NCBI GenBank assembly: GCA_963995525.1
Contig: OZ023205.1
Span: 53,656,505-53,720,504, forward strand
From: Escarpia spicata
Lineage: Eukaryota > Annelida > Polychaeta > Sabellida > Siboglinidae
Direction: 5' to 3'
Length of the DNA stretch: 64,000 nucleotides
Part shown: positions 34,897 through 43,212 of the stretch, piece by piece
How the letters are laid out: each line of letters starts with the position of its first letter
Numbering within the stretch: position 1 is the first letter of the stretch
Notes under the pieces: model-generated
The model's input: only the letters and a program-made list of their open reading frames with translations
Database searches by the model: none
What the model was told of the DNA's origin: nothing
Program-made: the position numbers and the translations under genes

Positions 34897-35355
34897 TTAA
34901 TGCAATGGCTTTAGCCAATCGAATACGATACAGTCATTGGCCACCCGATCGGTGCCGAATAGGTTCTGGAACGTCGTCAACGGCATGCCGCGACATCGGA
35001 GGAGTAGGTAGGCGACGCAATATTGTCCGCACACGTTAGAGACGCCGCCCTGCAACCGCTTGTCGTTGTACGTCCACGCGTCGCCGCAGTGACGGTGCAG
35101 GAAGGCGCGGAAGTCGGCGTGCAGCGGCGGCAGACCGTACGAATCGAAGTACTCGCCGCCGCCTCTCCGGTCGACGTAGACGGCCACCCAGTGCTCCCCC
35201 GGCTCGCCGCCGTCGTCGGTATTGCACGCGAAGGCCATCGGGTAAGTGGCGGCGGTGGGGGTGGTAAGGAGCGCGTCTTTAGGCACGACGCTGACGACGA
35301 TGTCTTTAGCGTACGCGTCGCATTCCAGGCGACGCAGCAGTTGGACCGTATCCAT
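34897..35355 (-). CDS. Adenovirus-type cysteine protease (maturation protease)
   Basis: 152 residues, intact, close to the usual size of Polinton PRO. Catalytic features: His in GEHWVAVYVD, an acidic residue in EYFDSYGLP, Gln/Gly context in KRLQGG, and Cys in SNVCGQYCVAYLL. It belongs to the C5/ULP1-like fold and by family knowledge cleaves capsid precursors during virion maturation. The ATG lies 6 bases after the major capsid protein stop, typical of tight gene packing. Confidence 0.92.
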   Translation of the reverse strand: MDTVQLLRRLECDAYAKDIVVSVVPKDALLTTPTAATYPMAFACNTDDGGEPGEHWVAVYVDRRGGGEYFDSYGLPPLHADFRAFLHRHCGDAWTYNDKRLQGGVSNVCGQYCVAYLLLRCRGMPLTTFQNLFGTDRVANDCIVFDWLKPLH

Positions 35356-35360
35356 AGTAG

Positions 35361-36670
35361 TTACGACGTACAGTCGTACAGGACGTTCCGGCTCCTGTCG
35401 ATCTCCATCACCGTCTCGAATTCCGCGTACACGACGACGTTCACCCGTAGGGCTAGCGGCGCATTGAAGTGCATTTCAGCGCCCACGGTCCCCTGACACG
35501 CGACGTTGAAATGGTCCCCGTCGCAACAGTTGGGGGTCAGGTCGAAAGCGAAGACGGTGTAGCCGGTTTCGAATCCGCACGCGATTTGTCTTTCCCCTCG
35601 TCCTCGCCCGCCTTTCCGGTGGCCTCGAAGAGATTTATGTAGCTTCGGATGCACCGATGGCGCGGGAAGTCCGGCTGCAGCGGCTTGCTGGGCACATGAC
35701 GTCCGTCGACGATGAGCGTGAGGAAGTTTATGTCGTTGTGCCGCGCGTCGTACGGATTTATAGTGTAGTCTCCGTTATAGGCGGGGTTGTCGATCATCAT
35801 CAGGATTAGGCGTTTTGGAATCACACCCATGTACAAGTTCTCGTGCGTGTGCGACAGCGTACCCGCCGTTATCGAGAACGACTTGCAGTCGACGCGGCGC
35901 ATCGGAAACTTAGCCGTTCCCAAAGCCCACGCTTTGATGTGACCCAGCTGGACTTCCGGGTTCAACTTCACTTTTCGTACGTACAGGCAAAACGAGCGTA
36001 TCACGATACGCCACCCCGGCGCGGCTGCCGGGCCCATGAGCGCGAAGGCGTCCTTCGAGAGCACCATGCGTAGTTTCGTGTCGATGCCGTTCGGTAGGAG
36101 GTGGTTTAGCATAAACGCGTCAACGTGCAGGCGTCCCATCATCTCCACCTCTTCGCTGGCCGCCGTCAGGTCGCGCCGCGCTACGAACCCGGTGTTGTCG
36201 TCCCCGCGCGCGCTCATGTGTCCGGCGCTGTCTTTGTACCACAACGACCCCGTGAGATGCGATCGTTTCGCGTCGCTACCGTAACTCAGCAGGGTCTCGA
36301 TGTAGGCCCGGTACGCGTACGTATTGGTCGACGGCGTCACGACCGTGCCGTTCAGCGACACGTCGATTTGACTGAACATCGAATGCAGGAAATTTTTGAC
36401 CGGCGCCACGTTGGCGCCGACCCCCAGATTGGTACCGTCCCCCTGAATCACTTTGAAGCGGACGAACACTTGAAGGCTCGCCAGGTCCGTATAGTCGTTC
36501 CCCGACCCCGGGATGAGGAACTCGATAGGGCCGCCGGCGTCGAGAGCCGTCAGCGGTTGGTAGACGGTCCACTGACTACTCTCGATGCTCCTCTGCGTCA
36601 ACGGTCCTGTGAATAGGTCCAGTTCGGCCTTCACGCCCTCGCACGCCGCGCCGCTATTCACGAACGCCAT
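35361..36670 (-). pseudogene. Major capsid protein (double jelly roll), one frameshift
   Basis: The hexon-like capsid subunit. From ATG 36,670 the frame encodes QWTVYQPLTAL, IEFLIPGSGNDYTDL, FLHSMFSQIDVSLNG, YRAYIETLLSYG, LPNGIDTKLRM and INLFEATGK, all typical of Polinton MCP. After about 35,610 the frame is lost (false stop at 35,537). The conserved C-terminus GYTVFAFDLTP ... AEFETVMEIDRSRN lies in the next frame down to 35,361. A single indel between about 35,560 and 35,610 explains this. No other break is seen. Confidence 0.93.
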
Positions 36671-36672
36671 CG

Positions 36673-37083
36673 TTACGTGTAGAATATATCGACCGGTCGA
36701 CGCCCTCTCTTCCGTCTACTGACGGACGTCGCCGTTCGACGCGGCTTCTTTAAACGCTGCTGCACTTTTTTCCTCCTCTTCGGCGCCGGCCCTTTCAATA
36801 GGCCGTCGAGAAGATCGACGCCGGCCTCCTTCGCGCGTCGTTTTACAGACGCTTTCAGATTGCCGCCGGCGACGACGTCCCGCGCCACGTGCACGCCGGT
36901 TTTGAGCGCGCGTTTTCCCAACGCCGTGGCGCCTCTCTTAAAAAGCGGTATGACGCTTCGAAACAGGCTCCCGAAGATATTACCCAGACCGTGTCCTCGT
37001 TGACACCGACCACCGACGAAGACCGGCAGTTGACCGCCGACCTGTCGAACGTAGTAGGCCTCGTACGGATTCGTCGTCGGCAT
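36673..37083 (-). CDS. Basic virion core protein with GhGlGNIF motif
   Basis: 136 residues, intact, between the penton and MCP genes with gaps of a few bases. N-terminus YEAYYVRQVGGQLPVFVGG, then QRGHGLGNIFGSLFRSVIP, an amphipathic stretch, then an Arg/Lys-rich C-terminus (PKRRKKVQQRLKKPRR). This layout is conserved in Polintons/adintoviruses and recalls adenovirus minor core proteins; DNA condensation is inferred from charge. Confidence 0.75.
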   Translation of the reverse strand: MPTTNPYEAYYVRQVGGQLPVFVGGRCQRGHGLGNIFGSLFRSVIPLFKRGATALGKRALKTGVHVARDVVAGGNLKASVKRRAKEAGVDLLDGLLKGPAPKRRKKVQQRLKKPRRTATSVSRRKRGRRPVDIFYT

Positions 37084-37088
37084 CGTGG

Positions 37089-37955
37089 TTAAAACAATCT
37101 CGATTTACAACGTCTGATGTGAAGCGTCGCCACTAGCTTTCCCCGCTCGAATGGTATCGGTTGACCGCGATCGTCTCTTATATCGACCTCGATCGTATCG
37201 AATTGATGCCGCAGCAGCTTCACGTATTGGACGCGGTCGAAGGTTTCCGAAATAACGCTACCGTTCGTACCGAAGACGGCGATGTTTCGAAGGAGCGGCG
37301 CGTACACGTCACCGACGACGCGCGATTCCACGAGATCCGTGTACACGTACAGGGTGTCGACGCCCGCCTTCATATCCACCGTATTGTGACCTTCGTACGC
37401 GTACGTGTACGCGGCGGGGCTGGTCTCGATAAGGACACCGCCTTCCGGTTCGGGGCCGCTCATCGGGGGACTCGTGATAACGTTGTTATGGAAACCTAGC
37501 ACGCTCTTCAGACGGCTCGTATCGGGTAGGGTAAAGGTGACACCCGATGACATACGCAGCGTCATTCGGTTAGAGACGTCGCTGAACTCTAGACGCGCCT
37601 TGACCTTATCGGTGCACAATTTCATTAGCTGCTTGTTGATCTGGCGCAGCAGCACGTAAACGTTGTTGTAGAAACCGTGAGTAATCGTACCCTGTCGGTA
37701 TAGCATGACACCGTCCATGGTCGTGTAAAGACCCGGGTCGCCCAGCGGGGCCGACAAGTAGAAGTAGGCGTCCTCCTTTCTCACGTTGTACCACGTGTGC
37801 GGGTACTGTAGCGTCACCAGTCCGCATTCCCATTCTCCAGGCAGGTCGAAACGTCGCGGCAGCGTCGTGATGTAGTGCGTCAACGTATTTTCGGGGTGCC
37901 GCTTCATAGACGCGTTGCTCGGTATCGTCAGGTAAAAGTCAGATGATACCGCCAT
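37089..37955 (-). CDS. Minor capsid (penton-like) protein
   Basis: 288 residues, intact. The N-terminus FYLTIPSNAS, NTLTHYITTLPRRFDLPGEWECGL and YPHTWYNV is the signature of the Polinton single-jelly-roll penton protein. It overlaps the end of the upstream membrane-protein gene by 17 bases. By family knowledge it forms the five-fold vertices of the capsid. Confidence 0.92.
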   Translation of the reverse strand: MAVSSDFYLTIPSNASMKRHPENTLTHYITTLPRRFDLPGEWECGLVTLQYPHTWYNVRKEDAYFYLSAPLGDPGLYTTMDGVMLYRQGTITHGFYNNVYVLLRQINKQLMKLCTDKVKARLEFSDVSNRMTLRMSSGVTFTLPDTSRLKSVLGFHNNVITSPPMSGPEPEGGVLIETSPAAYTYAYEGHNTVDMKAGVDTLYVYTDLVESRVVGDVYAPLLRNIAVFGTNGSVISETFDRVQYVKLLRHQFDTIEVDIRDDRGQPIPFERGKLVATLHIRRCKSRLF

Positions 37956-38307
37956 CGCCGTTTTGTCGTCGTCGACCGCCGCTCATAGACGGACTCGGGA
38001 GGGGGTAACCGAGACAGCTGCTCAACAGCGCCGTCCACAGGTTGGAGTCGCCTTGACCCCGCGTCAGATTGTATATACTAACGGCGATGACGAAATACAG
38101 GACGATGACCTGACAGATGAATACGATTTCGGACTTAGGGCATTCGTTACTGCAGAGCCGCCATGAAACGGATTCGTGGACCGTGGTGGTTGCGGAAGCG
38201 CCTGTGTCGACGGAGTTCTCGGCGGCGTCGACAGAGTCCTCGCTGGTAGTCTTCGTCGGCTCTTCTGAAGCGGTATCGTCGCCGTGCCTCGTCGCCTCGT
38301 CGATCAT
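37939..38307 (-). CDS. Small single-pass membrane protein
   Basis: 122 residues from ATG 38,307: a Ser/Thr/Glu-rich N-terminus, one hydrophobic segment IVFICQVIVLYFVIAVSIYNL, then WTALLSSCLGYPLPSP, a block conserved in Polinton proteins at this position. In another frame just upstream (38,431-38,310) lies GLCDGTSFLPYKGPC, which looks like genuine coding sequence, so the gene may once have started further upstream and been frameshifted. Confidence 0.7.
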   Translation of the reverse strand: MIDEATRHGDDTASEEPTKTTSEDSVDAAENSVDTGASATTTVHESVSWRLCSNECPKSEIVFICQVIVLYFVIAVSIYNLTRGQGDSNLWTALLSSCLGYPLPSPSMSGGRRRQNGDGGII

Positions 38308-38464
38308 CGTCGCGCCACTGCGGTCTGTCGATACAGCAGGGCCCCTTATACGGGAGGAACGAAGTTCCGTCGCATAATCCCGCCTCGTGTAGTCGCCAGC
38401 ATCCTTGGTGGCGAGTCCAACGACTCGTCATGACTGGCTAGCCGAAGCCGCCGCCGTCGCGCTA

Positions 38465-39545
38465 TTATATATCCACGAGCGACGCGGCGTCGATCCAGCT
38501 GTTGAAGGAGGCCGGATAACCGCTCCATTTTACGAGCGCCTTCCGACCCGCCGCCGCGCCGACGACGCTGCAGAACCTCCTCCACGCGATACAGTTTGTC
38601 CTTCGGAACGGCTACGCGTTGAAGTTCCGGTTCGTAGAAGGTGCCCTGTACCGGCGTCCCGGCGTCGTCCTTCAGGCGATAAACGGGCGGTTCGGACGGG
38701 TGCGCCTCTACGACGGTGAAGAGCTCCTCGCTCCAGTTAGCCATGTATCCTTTTTTGAATTGACCCCTCGTCTTACTGATACGCACGCGATCTCCCTCGC
38801 GCAGTTTCGTTTTTTTCCGCCGGCCGCCGCCGTCGCCGCCGTATAGACGTTGCCATACGTCCTCCTGATTCGTCGCGTCAACGCTCGCCGGCGTCCTACC
38901 GATGCTTCGATGGTTGTTGTACGAATGCACGAAATCCGGTAACGCCTCTACGTAGCGCAGCGTCTCGTGTTTCGTAAAATAACGCCACATGCGCGTCTTC
39001 AAAGTCCGATTGAAGCGTTCCCCGACGCTCGCTTTAGTCTCCTCGTTATGCGTCACGAAATGATGAACGCCGCGACTCTTTAGGAACGTTTGCAGGGGTC
39101 GGTTCAGAAACCCGGTCCCCTTATCGGTCTGCAGCGCGTTCGGCGGCAGCTGTGCGCCGCTCAGCAGACGCTCGAAGGCCGCGACGAGCGACGCGCCGGA
39201 CTTACTCTTCAACGGAACCCATCACGCCCGCTTCGAAAACACGTCGATGACCGTCAATAGGAATGTTATACCGTCGTTGTGTTTTTTCAGCCTAGTCAAG
39301 TCGAACAGATGGGCATGCCACTGCTGGTTTCGAACGCCCACGATGACGCAACGTCGTTTCAAACGTCGTTTAACCGGTTTGTGTAGGGTATAGGCGTCCT
39401 GCGCCGCTAGCCACCGCTCGACGGCCGGTCGTCGTCGGGTCGACACCCGGTGCAACGCGTCGACGCCTCCGTAACTTCCCGTCCGTTTCGGATCGAAGTT
39501 GAGTTCGTTCAATCGACGACCAATGAACGACGAATATTATACACA
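38465..39545 (-). pseudogene. rve integrase with chromodomain, inactivated
   Basis: Retroviral-type integrase that inserts the element, by family knowledge. Order: GSYGGVDALH, WLAAQDAYTLHKP (zinc-binding region), a catalytic core with TVIDVFSK, QTDKGTGF and ERFNRTLK, a C-terminal SH3-like region (REGDRVRISK), then a chromodomain (LVKWSGYPASFNSWID). Damage: TGA 39,222-39,224 just after VFSKRA; a frameshift near 38,560 puts the chromodomain in another frame ending at 38,465; the first catalytic Asp, expected in the QWxADL block, is His here (QWHAHLFDL, codon 39,309-39,311). No ATG precedes GSYGG in frame, so the start is lost or supplied by splicing. Confidence 0.92.
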
Positions 39546-39606
39546 TATATAGAGCGATAACCGTGATGATGAGGCCGACGACGATGGACGTTCGTTGTGT
39601 CGGCAT
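39370..39606 (-). CDS. Possible small membrane protein overlapping the integrase start
   Basis: ATG 39,606 opens 78 codons: MPTQRT, a clear transmembrane helix IVVGLIITVIALYMCIIFVV, then a charged tail that shares bases with the integrase N-terminus in another frame. The hydrophobic helix suggests a real product. The Arg-rich tail after about residue 45 is likely only the shadow of the integrase. Confidence 0.4.
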   Translation of the reverse strand: MPTQRTSIVVGLIITVIALYMCIIFVVHWSSIERTQLRSETDGKLRRRRRVAPGVDPTTTGRRAVASGAGRLYPTQTG

Positions 39607-39608
39607 CG

Positions 39609-40323
39609 TCACACCGATTCCCACGTCACGACGTCCAACGCTCGTTGTCTCATTCTAGACCCATGTCGTCTTCGTTCCGCCGATTCCTCCGACTCCTCTT
39701 CTCTTTGTCGCCGCCGCCGCCTCTCCATGTACTCCCGATAGCGCGGGTTGCCGACGAACTCCATAGGAATGTTCATACCCTTCATGCGCAACCCGAACTC
39801 TCGTCATCCTAGGGGCTGTGTCGTCTTCGTTCTCGTTCGCATGAGATCGTTCACTAGATCGACCATGTTACTCCCCGCGATCGTTTTACCGTCGTACTTC
39901 GCCGCGGTCGTTCCATCGACATAACGGATCGGCTTTCATTTTCGCGATAAGCAGACTCGCCTTCCCTTTCAGCGTTTTCGGCATGCTGGTTACGATTTCG
40001 CGCTCTACGGCCTCCGACGATGGCGCCGTCACCACCGCCGCGGTCTGCGGCTGTATCTCGCCGCCGTCGGCGTTGACCATCGACACGCGTACCGGTTGCG
40101 CCGCTCGAGCCGCCTCTATAGTGTTGTAGCGACTCAGCAGTTGATTGTTCGACGCCACCTTATCGCGTTCGGATAAATCCGATCGCTCTAGAATGTCCTT
40201 CATGTCGCTGTCCAGGCTACTCAGCACACGTGATCGGGGCGTGCTGCTCGACGGTTGTGGTGGAAGGAGGCGTTCCACCAATCGCGGGTCGACCAACGCC
40301 ATCTTCTTTGCGTACTGCATCAA
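39609..40323 (-). pseudogene. Conserved Polinton accessory protein, frameshift and stop
   Basis: From ATG 40,323: MALVDPRLVERLL, SSLDSDMKDILERSDLSERDK and LSRYNTIEAA, a pattern of LD-x-EM/DM...IL and Lys...L-x-RY found in a widespread Polinton protein of unknown role. Frame is lost near 39,900 (false stop 39,886). In the next frame GKTIAGSNMVDLVNDLM continues to TGA 39,804-39,806, beyond which the same frame reads MNIPMEFVGNPRYREYM to 39,609. So at least two lesions affect a protein of about 240 residues. Confidence 0.75.
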
Positions 40324-40734
40324 TTACCCCCCGATGACCTGTTTGAGTAGTGGCAGGAGAACGGTGCTCGCTAACGGCGCTAGCAGGGCCGTCAGAAAAC
40401 CACCCGCCCCCGTTTGCAAGATGGCTCGCTTCCGCTTCACCGGAATTCGTTTGTTGGCCAGGTCACGCAGGTGATCTATGTATTTCGTCAACACGCGTTT
40501 CTGCTTCGGCGACACCTTCCCGTTCCCTCTCAGAATATTGTATGCGCAATCGCACAGACTACATATGAGACCGACCTCCAAGTGGGCGAGCACGGCTTTT
40601 CGCAGATCGATGTTCCGCTTATGTTTATCCAACAGCTGCAGGGCGAAAATGTGTCTCTTCACGCGTTGCTCCGACACCGTCGGCGCCACCTTTGGTCGTC
40701 GCTTCGCCGCTACCACCGCGCGTCGTCCCGTCAT
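40324..40734 (-). CDS. Polinton accessory protein with C-terminal GGFL hydrophobic segment
   Basis: 136 residues from the ATG at 40,734 (the open frame runs further upstream but that part overlaps the ATPase end). Middle: HIFALQLLDKHKRNIDLRKAV and CSLCDCAYNILRGNGKVSPKQK; C-terminus AILQTGAGGFLTALLAPLAS followed by hydrophobic residues. Homologous proteins recur in Polintons/adintoviruses; the amphipathic end suggests membrane interaction, an inference. No break is seen. It abuts the next gene at 40,323. Confidence 0.7.
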   Translation of the reverse strand: MTGRRAVVAAKRRPKVAPTVSEQRVKRHIFALQLLDKHKRNIDLRKAVLAHLEVGLICSLCDCAYNILRGNGKVSPKQKRVLTKYIDHLRDLANKRIPVKRKRAILQTGAGGFLTALLAPLASTVLLPLLKQVIGG

Positions 40735-40772
40735 AACGACTAATAAGCGTACGCGGCGACGTCCCTTTCTAC

Positions 40773-41403
40773 TTATAGTTGGCCACCCTTCCGTACGTAG
40801 ACGTACTGAAGGTGGTCGTCTGGAAATATACACGTACGCAGGTGCATGTACTCTTCCGTTTCCTGTTTCAGATCCACGAAGAGATAGCCGTACGCCGCCG
40901 ACGTCGCGTCTTTGAAAGCCTCTATCATGTAGTTGACCTTTCCCGGGTACATCTGTTTCGCTAGGTGACCTACTTGACCGGCGTCTCGGGGGTTCTTGAA
41001 TAGCGCTAAGTATTGGGCGTTCAGGCTGATTGTACGGTTTTCTTTCCCTTTCGGAAACATGTTCTGTCGGAGTTGTACGACCGACGTATTACAATGATGA
41101 CTTTTTTTGTAAATAGCGCCGTCCACTATCGGTCTCCTCCATGAGGTCGTCGAGTACTAAAAGCGTCCTCTTTTTACCGTCTAAATGTGTCGTAGCCGGC
41201 AGGCCGTCTACGAAGTCTATTTTCGGAGACATAGACGCGTAGGCGGTTTGCCACTGCCCGTAGCACCAAAGGATTTTTTCGGGCGGTGGATCGATCATAG
41301 CGTGTCGTATCAGACGGTCGACGAACGTCGTCTTACCGCATCCCGTAGGACCGGATACTATACACGTAAACGGATGCTTCAACAGTGGTCCGGCCATTTT
41401 CAC
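40773..41403 (-). pseudogene. FtsK/A32-like DNA packaging ATPase, frameshifted
   Basis: Start ATG 41,403 or 41,397. Walker A is SGPTGCGKTTF, Walker B TLLVLDDLM. The first frame stops at 41,089. The conserved C-terminal half (KKSHHCNTSVVQL, NRTISLNAQYLALFKNPRDAGQ) is in another frame down to 40,773. The shift lies between about 41,130 and 41,095, near a run of seven A. By family knowledge it pumps DNA into capsids. Confidence 0.92.
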
Positions 41404-41425
41404 GACTGATACTGGCTAACGCTTT

Positions 41426-41881
41426 TTACGCGTCTTTATAAGCGTCGCGCACCTCCATCAACACTTTACCGAGCTTGTTCTCCCCCGCAACATCCCCGAT
41501 CCTGGTACCCCAGAAACCCTCCCTACTCGGTACCCATTCCACCAATTCAGCGTCCCCGGTGGCCAATAGTTCGGCCTTCAACTTGGCCGACCCGTCAAAC
41601 TTACTCATCAACAGCCCCTTCATACAGGCGACCCTAACGGCGTTCAATTCGGTTCACGTTCTCTTTTTTCGAATTCCGTAACTGAGTCGTTTCGCTAAAT
41701 AGGGCGATCGCGCTCTTTTGATACACGCGGCGCATTCGAGGTCTTCGTTGAATATCGCTTTCCTATACTGATAGGCTTGCTCGACGGATCGGAAGGCCCG
41801 ACCGTACACCGTCATTCGGCACGCGTACATATTCGACAAGAACGAGCGCGATCCGCCAAACTTTATAGGATCCGACAACAT
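41426..41881 (-). pseudogene. NADAR / YbiA-family protein, one in-frame stop
   Basis: ATG 41,881 opens a NADAR fold: KFGGSRSFLSNMYACRMTVYG, FRSVEQAYQYRKA with the conserved catalytic Glu, then after TGA 41,654-41,656 the same frame resumes with ACMKGLLMSKF, LLATGDAELVEW, FWGTRIG and GENKLGKVLMEVRDAY. About 150 residues, the normal family length. YbiA acts as an N-glycosidase on riboflavin intermediates, and other NADAR proteins remove ADP-ribose from guanine in DNA; which applies here is unknown. It is the outermost gene of the virion module, a typical cargo position. Confidence 0.85.
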
Positions 41882-41959
41882 GACTACCGATAACCCGCTA
41901 CCGGCACCGCTTATATAGAACCACCGCCGCCGCCGCTAGAGGGAGCCTCTAAAAAGAGG

Positions 41960-42031
41960 GCCGACGTACGGATTCGGACCCGGAATCTTGCGATCCCTAG
42001 TCGAACGCTCTCCCAGGAGAGCTAATCCGGC
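41960..42031 (-). tRNA. tRNA-like sequence, degenerate (anticodon AGG by position)
   Basis: The reverse complement has a good D arm (TAGCTC...GAGC with GG in the loop), a 7-base anticodon loop CTAGGGA with T33, four of five anticodon-stem pairs, and GGTCCGAATCC resembling a T arm. Only five acceptor pairs (one G-U) and two T-stem pairs form. It may be a decayed captured tRNA or a chance tRNA-like fold near the right terminus. Confidence 0.35.
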
Positions 42032-42133
42032 GCCGGCGCTTATGTGTGGTTTTATCGCGGTTATATACGCATTACGCAGCATACCGCTATGAGGTTGATC
42101 GCTAGGGGACGCTGCTTACGTAACTAGGGACGC

Positions 42134-42369
42134 TATATAAATGCTTACGTAAGCACAACGGTAGGTCCTACGTTGATCGCTAGGGCTAAATTAATCACTT
42201 GAATAACCGCTAGGTGGCGCCTCAAGGGGAAAGGTAATCAATCAAAAGTGACAGGTCATCAATCACGTTTTTTATAAGTATGTTCCCGAAAAAGATAAGG
42301 ACGTTTTTTATGCATAGAGCTAGGCCTAAAAGGGGGCGGGGCGAGCCGTTGCCTCGTCTATATACTACT
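42134..42369 (-). repeat. Polinton terminal inverted repeat, right
   Basis: Reverse complement begins agtagtatatagacgaggca and follows the left repeat to the cttacgtaagc wording near 42,150. Immediately inside lies a partial repeat of ctagggacgct...gcttacgtaa (about 42,100-42,155). Confidence 0.92.
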
Positions 42370-42521
42370 AACGACGGCCATAATCTGATCGGAGTGACAT
42401 TCATACTTTGTTGCGTCCATCACTTGACCGTTACAGCACTCTTTAGTCGAGTCCCAGGCCGGCAGCAACTCTTCTCTGCAACACCTCTCGTACTTCATGT
42501 GGAACTGCTTGCCTTTGCAGT
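42358..42521 (-). pseudogene. Galaxin-like exon truncated by the Polinton (block B)
   Basis: Acceptor tatccacag, then an open exon: CKGKQFHMKYERCC, WDSTKECCNGQVMDATKYEC, DQIMAVV, at which point the frame enters the Polinton terminus, reads three element codons and stops at TAG (42,358-42,360). The lost remainder is at 25,826-25,889. Before the insertion this exon lacked the TGA seen in block A. Confidence 0.85.
42370..42375. repeat. Polinton target-site duplication, right (aacgac)
   Basis: Directly follows the CT terminus. Block A has the single-copy sequence tacgacggcaataatctg at the same place, confirming that one copy arose by duplication. Confidence 0.8.
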
Positions 42522-42609
42522 CTGTGGATATACGTGAACATCGGTTTTTAATTGAAGTGAAGATTGTAATTATTATAACAAAGCATATGTTTTTGTTTAT
42601 ACAATGTAA

Positions 42610-42920
42610 CATATCAAAATCACCAAAACAAATCACAACCACTAACATTACAACTTCCACTGCCAGTACCATCGCCAACACCATCATCATCATCAACACC
42701 GCCATCATCATCACCAACACCACCATCACGACCGACCACACCACATCTACCACTACCATCAAACGTCACTATCACCACTACCACCACCACCATCATTAGC
42801 ACCAACAACAACACTATCACAGCCATCATCAAATCACTGCCACCATTACCACCACCTCAACGTTAACCACCACCATAACATCATCCAAACTATCACCATC
42901 ACCACCAACCGCAGCCATTT
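42610..42920. repeat. Low-complexity (CAC/CAT/ATC)n tract
   Basis: Equivalent of 11,145-11,400, in the intron between two galaxin exons of block B. Confidence 0.85.
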
Positions 42921-43029
42921 GAACATTAATAACAAAATTACGAATCACACCTTACCTTTCTGCAACAACACTCGTCCAAGACCGTCGTTCCTGACAGTGT
43001 AAATTATTGAAGCAAACGAAGTACCACAA

Positions 43030-43212
43030 CATGACGAACACATAAAACTTAGTACTCATATAACTTGTCAGGCGAAACCCAAGCCAGCAGATCACGTTTC
43101 TTGTATTGTACATCACAGCCAAGCAGCAGTCGTTGAATCCCGTCTTCTCGTATTGTGAGTCAGAACAGCAGAAATGAGTATATTTCTTGTAGGGCGTTCA
43201 GGCACAATCTTA
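43030..43212 (-). pseudogene. Galaxin-like upstream exon (block B)
   Basis: The reverse complement reads PYKKYTHFCCSDSQYEKTGF, NDCCLAVMYNTRN and ICWLGFRLTSYM, matching exon 2 of the intact galaxin gene. A TGA occurs in the position of the conserved Gly before TPY, so it is probably dead. Unlike block A it is not split by a retroelement fragment. Confidence 0.7.

Larger units (their letters stand above)
25896..42369. mobile_element. Full-length Polinton/Maverick (adintovirus-like) element
   Basis: A 16,474-bp element bounded by agtagtatatag ... ctatatactact, the AG...CT ends typical of Polintons, long terminal inverted repeats and a 6-bp target duplication. It carries the six hallmark genes: protein-primed PolB, rve integrase, FtsK/A32-like packaging ATPase, adenovirus-type protease, major and minor capsid proteins. 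Extra genes are an RPA-like protein, a NADAR protein, a basic core protein, membrane proteins and a spliced acidic protein. Strand layout is bipartite, with replication genes on plus and virion genes on minus. Many hallmark genes are interrupted, so the copy is probably a fossil. Confidence 0.95.

Noticed and set aside
35023..35496. 157-residue plus-strand frame opposite the protease
   Set aside because: Antisense shadow of the protease and capsid C-terminus; no start context or motifs.
35361..36670. Programmed ribosomal frameshift in the major capsid gene
   Set aside because: Homologous Polinton capsid genes are one frame, no slippery site with a following structure is evident, and neighbouring genes carry similar single-base lesions.
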